Shown here: in pieces, positions 1-8,400 of the stretch
How positions within the stretch are numbered: the stretch's first letter is position 1
How the letters are laid out: every line of letters begins with the position of its first letter
Source: JAMOAD01 sp023621955
GTDB lineage: Bacteria > Acidobacteriota > Aminicenantia > JAMOAD01
Direction: 5' to 3'
Assembly: GCA_035403085.1 (NCBI GenBank)
Contig: DAONEM010000005.1
Span: forward strand, 1 to 64,000
DNA: 64,000 nt
Made by a program: the position numbers and the translations under genes
The notes under the pieces: model-generated
Told to the model about the DNA's origin: nothing
The model's database searches: none
The model's input: only the letters and a program-made list of their open reading frames with translations

Positions 1-44
1 AGAGAGAAGGGTTGAGAGGCGAAAGGGGAAGGGAAGAGGATTTA

Positions 45-60
45 GGGAGTGTCCCTAACA
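45..60 (+). repeat. Short GGGAGTGTCCC repeat, copy 1
   Basis: The 11-base core GGGAGTGTCCC occurs here and again at 129 and 407. With its flanks (AGGGA-GTG-TCCCT) it can form a 5-bp stem with a 3-base loop. From memory, GGGACACTCCC-type cores often lie near IS200-like/REP-associated transposase genes. No transposase is visible in this window, so that link is only an inference. Confidence 0.5.
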
Positions 61-128
61 GGTTCTAGTAGGTTTCAAGGAGAAAGGTAGGAGGAGGAAG
101 CACGTAAGAGAGAGGAAATCCAGAAAAA

Positions 129-145
129 GGGAGTGTCCCCAGTAA
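129..145 (+). repeat. 17-bp direct repeat, copy 2 (GGGAGTGTCCCCAGTAA)
   Basis: Identical over 17 bases to the copy at 407-423 and sharing the 11-base core with the copy at 45. Copies 2 and 3 are direct repeats on either side of the small ORF at 231-404. Confidence 0.6.
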
Positions 146-230
146 GAAAAGAAGGGGGAGGTTCTCATCTTTTGAGAAGGTGGGGGAGGTATGCTGGAAG
201 GGAAAGACTTGAAGAGAGGAGGTTGCTACC

Positions 231-404
231 ATGGACAAAGTGGGAAGGGTTTTTAAGAAGATCCTCTGGTCGCTGGTTTGGAAGGAGAGGGTTCCGTCGG
301 TTCTCCCTGAGGAGGGAGAGAGCGGAGACCTGTTCTCCCTTCCTGAGGAGAGCGATGTCCTTCTCCCACTTCCTGAAGAGGAGTGGGAAGTGATTCCCAC
401 CTAA
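231..404 (+). CDS. Possible 57-aa acidic small protein of unknown function
   Basis: A short reading frame starts with ATG eight bases after a strong AGGAGG-type ribosome binding site (about 217-222); an in-frame stop at 210-212 rules out a longer version. The product begins with a basic, amphipathic stretch (MDKVGRVFKKILWSL) followed by an acidic Pro/Leu/Glu-rich tail. No signal peptide or known motif is visible. It lies between two identical 17-bp repeats (129-145 and 407-423), so it could be a small gene, a gene remnant or cargo of a repeat unit. I do not recognise it. Calling it coding rests on the ribosome binding site and a Leu/Glu/Pro composition that looks like protein. Confidence 0.4.
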   Translation: MDKVGRVFKKILWSLVWKERVPSVLPEEGESGDLFSLPEESDVLLPLPEEEWEVIPT

Positions 405-406
405 AA

Positions 407-423
407 GGGAGTGTCCCCAGTAA
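407..423 (+). repeat. 17-bp direct repeat, copy 3 (GGGAGTGTCCCCAGTAA)
   Basis: Perfect copy of 129-145, placed just after the stop of the small ORF at 231-404. The 34 bases between this copy and the stop codon of the DUF6599 gene (458) hold nothing else recognisable. Confidence 0.6.
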
Positions 424-457
424 AAAAAAGGGACTCTCACCAACAGCAAGGAAAAGG

Positions 458-1309
458 CTAAATCTTCGAGATGTTAAACCTCAAGAGAAGACGGCTTCCG
501 CTAAGGGATAAGGTGCCGAATTTCCCCGAAAAGTCCTTGAAGGTCAGGGAGTCTTCACTCTGAATCTCTTTTTTGAGGTAGGAATCGAGGTTGGCGATGA
601 GGTTGTCAAAGGCCTTTTTAGCCTCTTGGGCGGAAGGGTAGGAGACGACGGCGAGAGTTTGAATCTCCCCCTTCTCTGGACCGGCGTAGTCGGCTAAGAC
701 CCCGAGGATCGTTCCCTTCTGAAGGAGAATGTCCCCATCTCCGAGAGTGATGATCGGCTGAAGACCCAAAGGCCCTCGGAAGAGGCGGGCCGTGTCGGCG
801 AGAAAACCTGGTGGGAGAAGTTCGGCGAAGAGGTCTCTTCCTTTCTCGTCGGGGATGGAGGAGAGAGCCTCCGTGGCAAGGCTTATGAGCGCAGGAAAGA
901 GGGGTTCCTTCCCTTCGGGGTTGTTGAAGAGGGCAAAGGTGCTCCCCTTGACCGCCATGATCTGGTAGCGGTCTCCGCTGTTCCTGGTCGGAAAGTCGGC
1001 TAGAGGAGTCTCTCGTCCGGCCTTGGCCAGGTAAATGCCTAAGGCTCCTTCGGGGTTATCCATCCTATAAAGCTCCACGTCAAGCTCTTCCTTCCCGAGA
1101 CCGTAGCGGATCAGAGTCAACTTCTGGAACCCGTACTCAAGAAAAATTTCCGCTCCTCCGTCGATGTAGCCGTAGAGATCGTTGCGCGTATACTCACGTC
1201 TCTCCGTCTCTTTCCAGCCTTCCGGAGTCGTCTCGGCGGCCAAGAGTGAGAGTCCGCAAACCAAGAACCCAACCAGTGCGAGGGCTGCAAACAGAGGTTT
1301 TCTTCTCAT
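458..1309 (-). CDS. Exported DUF6599-family protein
   Basis: 283 residues with an N-terminal signal peptide (about 1-25, ending near LLAAETTP). Residues about 45-60 hold the YGYIDGGAE segment typical of DUF6599 proteins, and the body is soluble and probably periplasmic. The function of the family is unknown. The gene follows the DUF362 gene by 11 bases on the same strand, so the two are almost certainly one operon; this pairing of a DUF6599 protein with a Tat-exported DUF362 protein suggests a shared role in an envelope redox or metal-centre process, which is an inference. A GGAG-type ribosome binding site precedes the ATG. Family call good, function unknown. Confidence 0.75.
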   Translation of the reverse strand: MRRKPLFAALALVGFLVCGLSLLAAETTPEGWKETERREYTRNDLYGYIDGGAEIFLEYGFQKLTLIRYGLGKEELDVELYRMDNPEGALGIYLAKAGRETPLADFPTRNSGDRYQIMAVKGSTFALFNNPEGKEPLFPALISLATEALSSIPDEKGRDLFAELLPPGFLADTARLFRGPLGLQPIITLGDGDILLQKGTILGVLADYAGPEKGEIQTLAVVSYPSAQEAKKAFDNLIANLDSYLKKEIQSEDSLTFKDFSGKFGTLSLSGSRLLLRFNISKI

Positions 1310-1320
1310 CTCTCTCTCCC

Positions 1321-2541
1321 TTATCCGAGGAGAACGTGCTTGATTTGAGAGACCTCGCCGATTCCCAACCCGAGGCGCTGGGCGTAGCGGAGGTACTCTG
1401 AAAACATGGGGTGGCGGTTAACCTTGACCCCCATAGCCAATCGCTTTTCGAGGAGGGACTGGTGGCAGACGGCGTCGACGGCGAAGGGATCGGTGGAGAA
1501 GAAGAGGGTGTTGAGGTCGTAGATAAACTTGGGGACCGCATCCGGCCCTCCGTCGTATTGTCCTTTGATTCCGTCGACAATGTTGAGAACCACTTTGTCC
1601 CTCAGACAGGGGAAGGCCAAAACCTCTGTGTTGACGTGGAAGAAGAGAGGCTTGTGGAGCCTTCCTGTATTGCAGATCGATCCGTAACCGAGATTCTTGG
1701 TGGCCATGGAGATCCCGTTCCCTGTGTTTTTGAAGGCCGGGAGGTTGATGATTTTGGTCAGCCCTTTGGTGATCAGCTTTCCGAAGTAGGATTCTTTGCC
1801 GTTAAAAACATGTTGGTTGAGGTAGGGAAGATCCTGAGGGGCCTCTACGTCGACCCAATAAAAGATGTCTCTGTCGAAACGATCTTCACTCAGGTGGTGG
1901 CCGTCCTTGCCGAGCCAGCGGCTGTTGTCGTTGCTCTTCCCTTCGGCGGCGCTCTCGTCGATGGTTTGGAGTGCTTCGATCCGGACCCCAGGGAAACGCG
2001 CCGCCGTGAAGCCGGCGTCCTTCATCATCGGTTCGAAACGGTCCCAAATCACTATCTGTTTGCCTGACAGTCCCCCCTCTCGAAGCCACTGGATGACAGA
2101 ATCGACCAGTTCCGTATGGGTGCTGATCTGGCCTGCTCCGACAGGGTTCACCTTGATCCCTACGGTATCGTTCTTGGAGAAAAAGAGTTTGAAAGCCTCC
2201 GAGGGCTTCTTGCCGGTAAGCCGGAGTATCCCTTCGTGAAAGTCTTTCCGGATTCGACCGGGGTCGGTCTTCCCCTCCCTCTGAAGCCGGGGATCCCGTA
2301 TTTCGACGACCCTCCCCGGGAAGAGCCCGGGAAGAGAGAACTCCGTTCGGGGAACGGCGAGTGCGGTCTGGATATTGGTCTGAACCTTGGGGGTCCATGC
2401 AGGGGAGTCGGTCTTGGAGGCTTCCTGCGCCCAGGCCGTAGGGCTTCCCAAGACAAGGCCGCCTACACCGATTCCTCCCGTGAGTTTGAGAAACTCTCTG
2501 CGGCTGTAAGAACGTTGAAGTTCTCTCTCTCTTTCATCCAT
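1321..2541 (-). CDS. Tat-exported DUF362 domain protein
   Basis: 406 residues. Residues about 12-40 form a twin-arginine signal (SRREFLKLTGG followed by a hydrophobic Gly/Leu stretch and a TAWAQ cleavage region), implying export of a folded, possibly cofactor-bearing protein. The central part carries DUF362 hallmarks: a VGIKVNPVG strand, INLPAFKNTG and a VLNIVDGIKGQYDGGP segment. DUF362 proteins are often linked with iron-sulfur proteins, but no ferredoxin-type cysteine cluster is visible here. First gene of a two-gene operon with the DUF6599 gene. The ATG has a GGAGG about seven bases upstream. Confidence 0.8.
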   Translation of the reverse strand: MDERERELQRSYSRREFLKLTGGIGVGGLVLGSPTAWAQEASKTDSPAWTPKVQTNIQTALAVPRTEFSLPGLFPGRVVEIRDPRLQREGKTDPGRIRKDFHEGILRLTGKKPSEAFKLFFSKNDTVGIKVNPVGAGQISTHTELVDSVIQWLREGGLSGKQIVIWDRFEPMMKDAGFTAARFPGVRIEALQTIDESAAEGKSNDNSRWLGKDGHHLSEDRFDRDIFYWVDVEAPQDLPYLNQHVFNGKESYFGKLITKGLTKIINLPAFKNTGNGISMATKNLGYGSICNTGRLHKPLFFHVNTEVLAFPCLRDKVVLNIVDGIKGQYDGGPDAVPKFIYDLNTLFFSTDPFAVDAVCHQSLLEKRLAMGVKVNRHPMFSEYLRYAQRLGLGIGEVSQIKHVLLG

Positions 2542-2631
2542 TGTCGCCTCCGCGGACTCTTTTAAGGTAAATTAAACGGAAGAGGAGAACTTTTGTTTCG
2601 CCCTTGCCGGTGGTTCTCCAAAACAGGGTTA

Positions 2632-2640
2632 TGCTATAAT
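2632..2640 (+). promoter_or_regulatory. Extended -10 promoter for the phosphatase-argS operon
   Basis: TGCTATAAT is a perfect extended -10 element (TGn followed by TATAAT). The -35 region is poor, as is normal for extended -10 promoters. Expected start of transcription is near 2647, giving a leader of about 25 bases before the ATG at 2672. Confidence 0.65.
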
Positions 2641-2671
2641 TTAAGCTCAACTCCCTCGCTGGACAGAAGAC

Positions 2672-3274
2672 ATGAACCTTTACCTTGTTCGTCACGGTAC
2701 AACCGAATGGAACCGCCTTGATCTCGTTCAAGGGCAGGCCGATCTCCCTTTGGACAAAGGGGGGAGGCGGGAGGTTGAAAAAGCGGCTCAAGACCTCTCC
2801 CTGCGTTCCCTTCGGGTGGATGGAATTCTTACGAGTCCTTTGCAAAGGGCTACGGAGACAGCGCAGATCCTCTCCCAAGCCCTTTCGTTGACTTCCCCTC
2901 CCGAAGCCTTTGAAGAGTTCCGGGAGTTTCAGTGCGGCCTCTGGGAAGGGGTTCACTTCTTAACGGTTCGGCAGGATCCCCGTTACGAGTACGAACGGGT
3001 CAGCCACGATGCCTCCTATCCTATCCCCGGCGGAGAGAGCTTCCTCGATGTCGTACGGCGGGTGGAGAAGGGATGGAAGAGGGTGGAAGAGCTCTACGCC
3101 GGAAAAGACATTCTTCTGGTAACCCACGTTGTCGTGACCAGGGCGCTCCTCTTTCTCCTCTTCGGCTTCCCCTATGAGACTCTGAGAAGCTTCCGCCTGG
3201 ACAACGCCGGCTTCTGCCACCTGCAGAAGGGGGAACACCGATACTATCTTCGACTCTGGAACCATAAGGGGTGA
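2672..3274 (+). CDS. Histidine phosphatase family protein (phosphoglycerate mutase-like)
   Basis: 200 residues. The N-terminal LVRHGTTEWN block holds the catalytic His9 (RHG motif) that forms the phosphohistidine intermediate; SPLQRATETA supplies the second Arg, the Glu region follows (EFREFQCGLWEG) and LLVTHVVVTRALL near residue 150 supplies the second catalytic His. Length and motifs fit the cytosolic branch-1 histidine phosphatases, which include alpha-ribazole phosphatase (CobC) and broad-specificity phosphatases. There is no cobalamin gene nearby, so a specific substrate is not assigned. First gene of the argS operon; its stop is three bases before the argS ATG. Confidence 0.85.
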   Translation: MNLYLVRHGTTEWNRLDLVQGQADLPLDKGGRREVEKAAQDLSLRSLRVDGILTSPLQRATETAQILSQALSLTSPPEAFEEFREFQCGLWEGVHFLTVRQDPRYEYERVSHDASYPIPGGESFLDVVRRVEKGWKRVEELYAGKDILLVTHVVVTRALLFLLFGFPYETLRSFRLDNAGFCHLQKGEHRYYLRLWNHKG

Positions 3275-3276
3275 CT

Positions 3277-5172
3277 ATGAACTTTGAAAAGCGCATACAG
3301 GAACGGTTGGAAGGGTGGATAGAAGAGACTTTCTCCGAGAAGTGTCCTCTTCGGTTTCTGACGCCTCCGAAGGTGGAAATGGGCGATCTGACGATCTCCT
3401 CGGCCTTTGAGCTTGGAAAGAGACACAAACGGAATCCGCGGGAAATTGCGGCCCTCTTCGTAGAGCGGCTTCAGGGGCTCTCCTTCCTGAAGAAGGTGGA
3501 GATCGCCGGTCCCGGATACATCAACCTTTTCTTCCATAGGGATCTCTTCCTTCAGGAGAGTTTCCTCGAGGAGGAGGCCAACGATCAGACCGAGGTGAAG
3601 GTTGTTGTTGAACATACCAACATCAACCCCAACAAGGCGGCCCACATCGGTCATCTCCGCAACGCCGTCCTGGGAGACACCCTGGTGAGGATGCTCCGGG
3701 CCCAGGGGAGGAACGTGGAGGTCCAGAATTACATCGACGATACGGGGGTTCAGGTGGCCGACGTCGTCTATGGGCTCCTGGAGTTGAGACACCTCTCCTT
3801 GGAAGAGGTCGCGAAGCTGGAGAGGACCGACTATTACCTCTGGGATCTCTACGTGAAGGTCTACGAGAGGGATGACGAGGAGAGCCGTAACAGGCGTCGA
3901 GAGGTCCACCGGCGCATGGAAGAGGGGCTCTCTCCGGAAAGGGATTACGCCGAGACCGTTTCCCTCGGTGTTCTTCGTCGTCACCTCGAGACGATGGCAC
4001 GCCTGGGAATCGGTTACGATGTCCTTCCCCGGGAGAGCGACATCATCCGCCTTCGCTTCTGGGAGAGCGCCTTCGAGCTTCTCAAGGAGAGCGGCGTTAT
4101 CTCCTACCGGACCGAAGGGGCCAACCAGGGCTGCTGGGTCATGGAGGTCTTCGAAGATGGTGAGAACCGGGAGAAGGTGATCGTCAAATCCAACGGAGCC
4201 ATCACCTACGTGGGTAAAGACATCTCCTACCACCTCTGGAAGTTCGGGCTTCTCCCCAAGGAGTTCTACTACCGGAAGCTCGACGGACGACATTGGATCA
4301 CCACCTCTTCCCAGCAGGAGGATGACCCTGTCCACCCGATTTTTGGGGCCGCCGGCCGGGTCTACAACGTGATCGACCAGAGGCAGAGTTATCTCCAGAA
4401 CATCGTTCGAAAGGCCCTTGCCCAGCTCGGGCATCCCGAAGCGGCCGAAAACCTGGTTCACTTCTCCTACGAGATGGTCTCCCTCTCCAAGAAGGCCGCC
4501 CAATCCATGGGGTTTACCGTGGACGAGGAGAAGAGCACCGTCGAGGTCTCAGGACGTAAAGGAATCGGTGTCAAGGCGGACGACCTAATCGACGAGCTGG
4601 AACGCCGGGCCTTGAAGGAGGTTGAGAGCCGCCACTCCGATTTTACCGGAGAGGAGAAGGAGCTCATCGCCCGTCAGATCGCCTGTGCCGCCCTCAGGTA
4701 CTACATGGTGAAATTTTCCCTCAACGCCTTGATCGTCTTTGACTTCGACGAAGCCTTGAAGTTCGAGGGCGAGACGGGTCCCTACCTCCAATACAGCCTC
4801 GTTCGTATGAAGAGCCTCTTCAGAAAGTACGAGGAGACAACCGGCGAGAGAGTCCGGGACGTCTCAAACTTCGACCGCTTCGCCGGAGTCTTGCCGGAAG
4901 AGGAGGAAAATTCCTTCTGGGAGGCGCTTCTCTTCTGCCTCCGCCTTCCTGGGGAGCTGGATGGGGCTGTGGAGAATCTCGAGCCCGCTAAACTGGGCAA
5001 GTACGCGTTCTTCCTTTGCCAGAAGTTCAACTACCTCTACAACAACTTCTCTATCCTCAAGGAGAACGATCCCCTCAAGAGGAGGGTTCGCCTCTCGACC
5101 CTCCTGGCCCTCTACGACACCCTCGGCAGGGTGATGGACATTCTGGCCCTTCCGAAGCCTGAACGGATGTAA
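3277..5172 (+). CDS. argS: Arginyl-tRNA synthetase
   Basis: 631 residues, class I synthetase charging tRNA-Arg with arginine. It has an N-terminal Add-1-type domain (about 1-105), the HIGH signature in the HIGHLRN block near residue 127 preceded by the ArgRS-typical INPNKAAH, and a KMSKS-loop equivalent MVSLSKK near residue 400. The C-terminal half is the helical DALR anticodon-binding domain. GTG at 3271 overlaps the upstream stop, but the purine-rich AAGGGG at 3265-3270 sits at the right distance for the ATG at 3277, so that start is preferred. Sits between a phosphatase gene and an ABC transporter operon. Confidence 0.95.
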   Translation: MNFEKRIQERLEGWIEETFSEKCPLRFLTPPKVEMGDLTISSAFELGKRHKRNPREIAALFVERLQGLSFLKKVEIAGPGYINLFFHRDLFLQESFLEEEANDQTEVKVVVEHTNINPNKAAHIGHLRNAVLGDTLVRMLRAQGRNVEVQNYIDDTGVQVADVVYGLLELRHLSLEEVAKLERTDYYLWDLYVKVYERDDEESRNRRREVHRRMEEGLSPERDYAETVSLGVLRRHLETMARLGIGYDVLPRESDIIRLRFWESAFELLKESGVISYRTEGANQGCWVMEVFEDGENREKVIVKSNGAITYVGKDISYHLWKFGLLPKEFYYRKLDGRHWITTSSQQEDDPVHPIFGAAGRVYNVIDQRQSYLQNIVRKALAQLGHPEAAENLVHFSYEMVSLSKKAAQSMGFTVDEEKSTVEVSGRKGIGVKADDLIDELERRALKEVESRHSDFTGEEKELIARQIACAALRYYMVKFSLNALIVFDFDEALKFEGETGPYLQYSLVRMKSLFRKYEETTGERVRDVSNFDRFAGVLPEEEENSFWEALLFCLRLPGELDGAVENLEPAKLGKYAFFLCQKFNYLYNNFSILKENDPLKRRVRLSTLLALYDTLGRVMDILALPKPERM

Positions 5173-5181
5173 GAAACAAAG

Positions 5182-6108
5182 ATGATCGACGTTCAGAACC
5201 TCTCCCGGTTTTACGGCGAGAAGGCCGCCGTCAAGGGCGTCTCCTTCTCCGTAGCCCCCGGGGTGGTGTGGGGGTTTCTGGGCCCCAACGGGGCGGGGAA
5301 GACCACGACCATGCGCATGATCACCGGCTATATCGCCCCCAGCGAAGGGTCGGTGAGGGTGGCGGGGTTTGATGTGGTATCCCAATCCGAGAGCGTTAAG
5401 GAGAGAATCGGCTACCTTCCTGAGACACCTCCCCTCTACGATGAGATGACCGTTGGGGAGTACCTCGGCTTCGCCGCCAGCCTGAGGGGCGTCAAGGGGA
5501 AGAATCTGAAATCCAGGGTAGGGTATGCGATGGAACGGACCGGTTTAAAGGGTGTCGCCGGGTCCCTGATCCGGAACCTCTCCAAAGGCTACCGTCAGAG
5601 GGTGGGAATCGCCCAGGCCCTGGTCCACAACCCACCGGTCCTGATCCTCGATGAACCGACCGTCGGGCTCGACCCGGCGCAGATCGTCGAGATACGAGAG
5701 CTCATCCGTTCCCTCAAGGGGGAGCACACGGTGATCCTTTCGACCCACATCCTTTCGGAGGTGACCCAGGTGTGTGACGGGGCGGCCATCATCAACGAGG
5801 GGACCCTTTACGCCTCGGGGACCCTGGAGGAGATAGAGAAGTGTTTCAGCGGACCTCCGGGACTCTACATAGAGAGCGATCCCCTTCCCTCTCCGGCGGA
5901 GTTGATGAGGGTCGAAGGGATTTCCGGCGTCCGTCGTGAGGGAGCGGGGTTGCACGTCGCTTTTGGGGATGAGGAGGCGGGGATCAAGGCTCTGAACCTT
6001 TGGATGCGTAGAGAGGAGAGACTCCTGAAGGAGTGGCGGCCTATCCGCCTCACCCTGGAAGAGGTCTACCTGAGGGCCCTCTCCCGAGAGAGGGGTGCGA
6101 AGGAATGA
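5182..6108 (+). CDS. ABC transporter ATP-binding protein (GldA-type)
   Basis: 308 residues. Walker A GPNGAGKTT near residue 34, signature LSKGYRQR near 135, Walker B VLILDEPTVGLDP and switch His in LSTHILSEV. The C-terminal extension after residue 220 matches multidrug/gliding-type ATPases. It energises the membrane protein encoded next (6105), with which its stop codon overlaps (ATGA), and the GldG-like and DUF4340 proteins that follow. In Bacteroidetes, GldA-GldF-GldG are needed for gliding; in other phyla this four-gene set is common and its substrate is unknown. Gliding itself cannot be concluded. Confidence 0.9.
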   Translation: MIDVQNLSRFYGEKAAVKGVSFSVAPGVVWGFLGPNGAGKTTTMRMITGYIAPSEGSVRVAGFDVVSQSESVKERIGYLPETPPLYDEMTVGEYLGFAASLRGVKGKNLKSRVGYAMERTGLKGVAGSLIRNLSKGYRQRVGIAQALVHNPPVLILDEPTVGLDPAQIVEIRELIRSLKGEHTVILSTHILSEVTQVCDGAAIINEGTLYASGTLEEIEKCFSGPPGLYIESDPLPSPAELMRVEGISGVRREGAGLHVAFGDEEAGIKALNLWMRREERLLKEWRPIRLTLEEVYLRALSRERGAKE

Positions 6109-6872
6109 GAGGCCTCTGGACGGTAACGAAGAGAGAGCTCAGGGGGTACCTGACTTCGCCGGTCGCCTATGTCTTGGTGGCCGTCTTCCTGATGGTCTCC
6201 GGCTACTTCTTCTACAACCTTCTCTGGTGGTTCCACACCCAGTCCATGGCCCAGTCCCAGAACCCCTACTACGTTCAGCAACTCAACATCAACCGCTTTG
6301 TTTATGAGCCCTTCCTCCAGAACGTCTCCGTGATCCTTCTCCTGATCTTCCCGCTTCTGACGATGCGACTCTGGGCGGAAGAGAAGAGGGGAAAGACCGA
6401 CGAGCTCCTCCTGACCTCCCCAGTCTCCACGGCGTCCCTGGTGGGGGGGAAGTTTCTCGGGGCGATCTTCATCCTGCTGACGCTCATCCTCTTCCTGCAG
6501 GTTTTCACCCTCTTTGGCTTTCTCTACAGCCGACCCGAGCCTGTTCCCCTGCTTTTAGGATACGGGGGGCTCTTCTGCATGGGGCTGGCCTTCATCGCCA
6601 TCGGGCTCTTCACCTCCACTCTGACGGAGAATCAGATGGTGGCGGCTTCACTGAGCTTCGGAATCCTTCTCCTCCTCTGGGTTCTCTCTTGGGGGGCCGA
6701 GGGAGCCTCACCCTTTCTCCGGGAACTTCTCACCTACCTCTCCTTCTTCGAGCACTACAAGGATATGCCCCGGGGGATCTTCAACATCATCGACCCGGTC
6801 TACTACCTGAGTGTCACCCTCTTCTTCCTCTGCCTGGGCCGACGGGTCATCGAATCCCGGCGGTGGAGGTGA
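6105..6872 (+). CDS. ABC-2 type permease, GldF-like
   Basis: 255 residues, starting at the ATG that overlaps the stop of the ATPase gene. A short cytosolic start (VTKRELRGYLTSPVAYVL) is typical of GldF/NosY-type ABC-2 permeases and is followed by about six hydrophobic segments. The AEEKRGKTDELLLTSPVS segment between the second and third membrane segments is a family hallmark. It forms the membrane channel of the complex with the preceding ATPase. Start chosen by translational coupling. Confidence 0.85.
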   Translation: MRGLWTVTKRELRGYLTSPVAYVLVAVFLMVSGYFFYNLLWWFHTQSMAQSQNPYYVQQLNINRFVYEPFLQNVSVILLLIFPLLTMRLWAEEKRGKTDELLLTSPVSTASLVGGKFLGAIFILLTLILFLQVFTLFGFLYSRPEPVPLLLGYGGLFCMGLAFIAIGLFTSTLTENQMVAASLSFGILLLLWVLSWGAEGASPFLRELLTYLSFFEHYKDMPRGIFNIIDPVYYLSVTLFFLCLGRRVIESRRWR

Positions 6873-6876
6873 GCGT

Positions 6877-8400
6877 ATGGGCCTGGTGAAGCGTCAGATC
6901 TTCTCGCTCTTCACGGTGCTCCTCTTGGTTGGGCTCTGGTCCTGGAACACCTTTCCCGGGAGGTTTTGGGGGCCCTTTCTGACGGCTCTCTCCCTTCTCC
7001 TCTTCCTGGGGGGGCTCTTCCTCCATCGGGGGGAGTTGAGGGACCCTCTCAAGCGAAGGGCTCTCCTCTTCTCCGGGAACCTTCTCCTCGAAGTGGGCCT
7101 TCTCTTGGGGATTCTTGTAGCTGTGAACCTCCTGGCTCTCCGGTTCCAAAGGCGGGTCGATTTTACGGAAGGAAAGGTCTACTCCCTCGCCCCTCAGACC
7201 GTTCAGATTCTCAAGAGCCTGAAGGAGCCGATCTCTGTCTACGCTTTCTTCAGCGAGGCACTCATCGGGAACGGCGAGGAGACTCTCAGGCTCTACAGCC
7301 ACTTTGGGAAGAGGAAGTTCACCTACACCCTCGTGGACCCCAACAGGAACCCCGGCTTGGCGCGCCGTTTCAACGTCACTGCCGACGGGACCGTCGTCAT
7401 CCTCTATCGGGAGAGGCAGGAGAAGCTCATGGCCCTCTCCGAGGAGGAGTTGACCAACGGGATCATCAAACTGACCCGGGAGAGGTCCCAAACCCTCTGC
7501 TTTCTCAAGGGTCATGGGGAGGGGGAACTCGAAGAGAGAGAGAGGGAGGGACTGAGCACGCTGAAGGGGACTCTCGAGAAAATGGGGTATAACCTGAGAA
7601 CCCTCTCTTTGGCCGAGGAGGGGGGAATTCCCGAAGAGTGCACCCTTCTGGTCGTCGCCGGCCCTAAGAAAGGGCTCTTCCCCGCCGAGGCGTCCCTGAT
7701 CGGGGGATACCTGCGAGACGGCAAGAGCGCGCTCTTCCTCCTCGACCCAGGCGGGGATTCCCTCATCCCGGAGATGTTGAAGCCCTACGGCGTCTCCGTA
7801 GACAACGACGTCATCGTCGACCTGGTCTCTCGGACCCTGAGCGGCGACCCTCTCATGCCCATCGTGGAGGAGTACCAATACCACGAGATCACCAAGAACT
7901 TCAAACTCCCGGCCCTCTTCCCCTTGGCCCGTTCGGTTTCGGCGGTCACCCCTCTGCCTTCCAACGTCACGGTGGTGGAGCTGGCCAAGACATCGAAAAA
8001 CGCGTGGGGGGAGACCGACTTGGCTCGGGAAGGCGCCTCCGGCCGGATTGCCTACACCGAGGGGAGGGACAGGGTCGGCCCTCTCTCCCTTGCCGTCGCC
8101 GTCGAATCCGTACTCCCTGGGACCCAGAGGACCGGGCGAACGGTCGTGGTCGGCGATTCGGATTTCGCGAAAAACGGTTATATCGGCGCCTCCGGAAACG
8201 AGAACCTCCTTCTCAACATCATCGCTTTCCTCTCCCAAGAAGAGAACCTCATCTCCTTGACCCCTCGGGCGGCCCGTACCTCCTCGGTGACCCTCACCCG
8301 GGGTCAGGGGAACTTCGTCTTCTTCCTAGGGGTGGTCTTGATTCCTCTGGTCCTCTTCCTGGTCGGCATGGGAGTCTGGCTGAGGCGTAGAAGGTTGTGA
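6877..8400 (+). CDS. GldG-like ABC transporter auxiliary protein
   Basis: 507 residues. Three N-terminal hydrophobic segments (about 8-25, 30-47, 63-85) lead into the conserved DFTEGKVYSLAPQTVQIL motif that opens the extracytoplasmic GldG/ABC_transp_aux domain, and a single C-terminal membrane helix anchors the end (about 478-500). The ATG at 6877 has GGAGG eight bases upstream, which settles the start. GldG forms the membrane complex with GldF and may handle an extracellular polymer or protein; the substrate is unknown. The DUF4340 gene overlaps its stop. Confidence 0.85.
   Translation: MGLVKRQIFSLFTVLLLVGLWSWNTFPGRFWGPFLTALSLLLFLGGLFLHRGELRDPLKRRALLFSGNLLLEVGLLLGILVAVNLLALRFQRRVDFTEGKVYSLAPQTVQILKSLKEPISVYAFFSEALIGNGEETLRLYSHFGKRKFTYTLVDPNRNPGLARRFNVTADGTVVILYRERQEKLMALSEEELTNGIIKLTRERSQTLCFLKGHGEGELEEREREGLSTLKGTLEKMGYNLRTLSLAEEGGIPEECTLLVVAGPKKGLFPAEASLIGGYLRDGKSALFLLDPGGDSLIPEMLKPYGVSVDNDVIVDLVSRTLSGDPLMPIVEEYQYHEITKNFKLPALFPLARSVSAVTPLPSNVTVVELAKTSKNAWGETDLAREGASGRIAYTEGRDRVGPLSLAVAVESVLPGTQRTGRTVVVGDSDFAKNGYIGASGNENLLLNIIAFLSQEENLISLTPRAARTSSVTLTRGQGNFVFFLGVVLIPLVLFLVGMGVWLRRRRL

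Noticed and set aside
3244..4503. A 419-codon frame antisense to argS
   Set aside because: Lies entirely across the catalytic core of argS, whose signatures are certain.
6847..8238. A 463-codon frame antisense to the GldG-like gene
   Set aside because: No motif; the sense gene has a strong ribosome binding site and the family motif.
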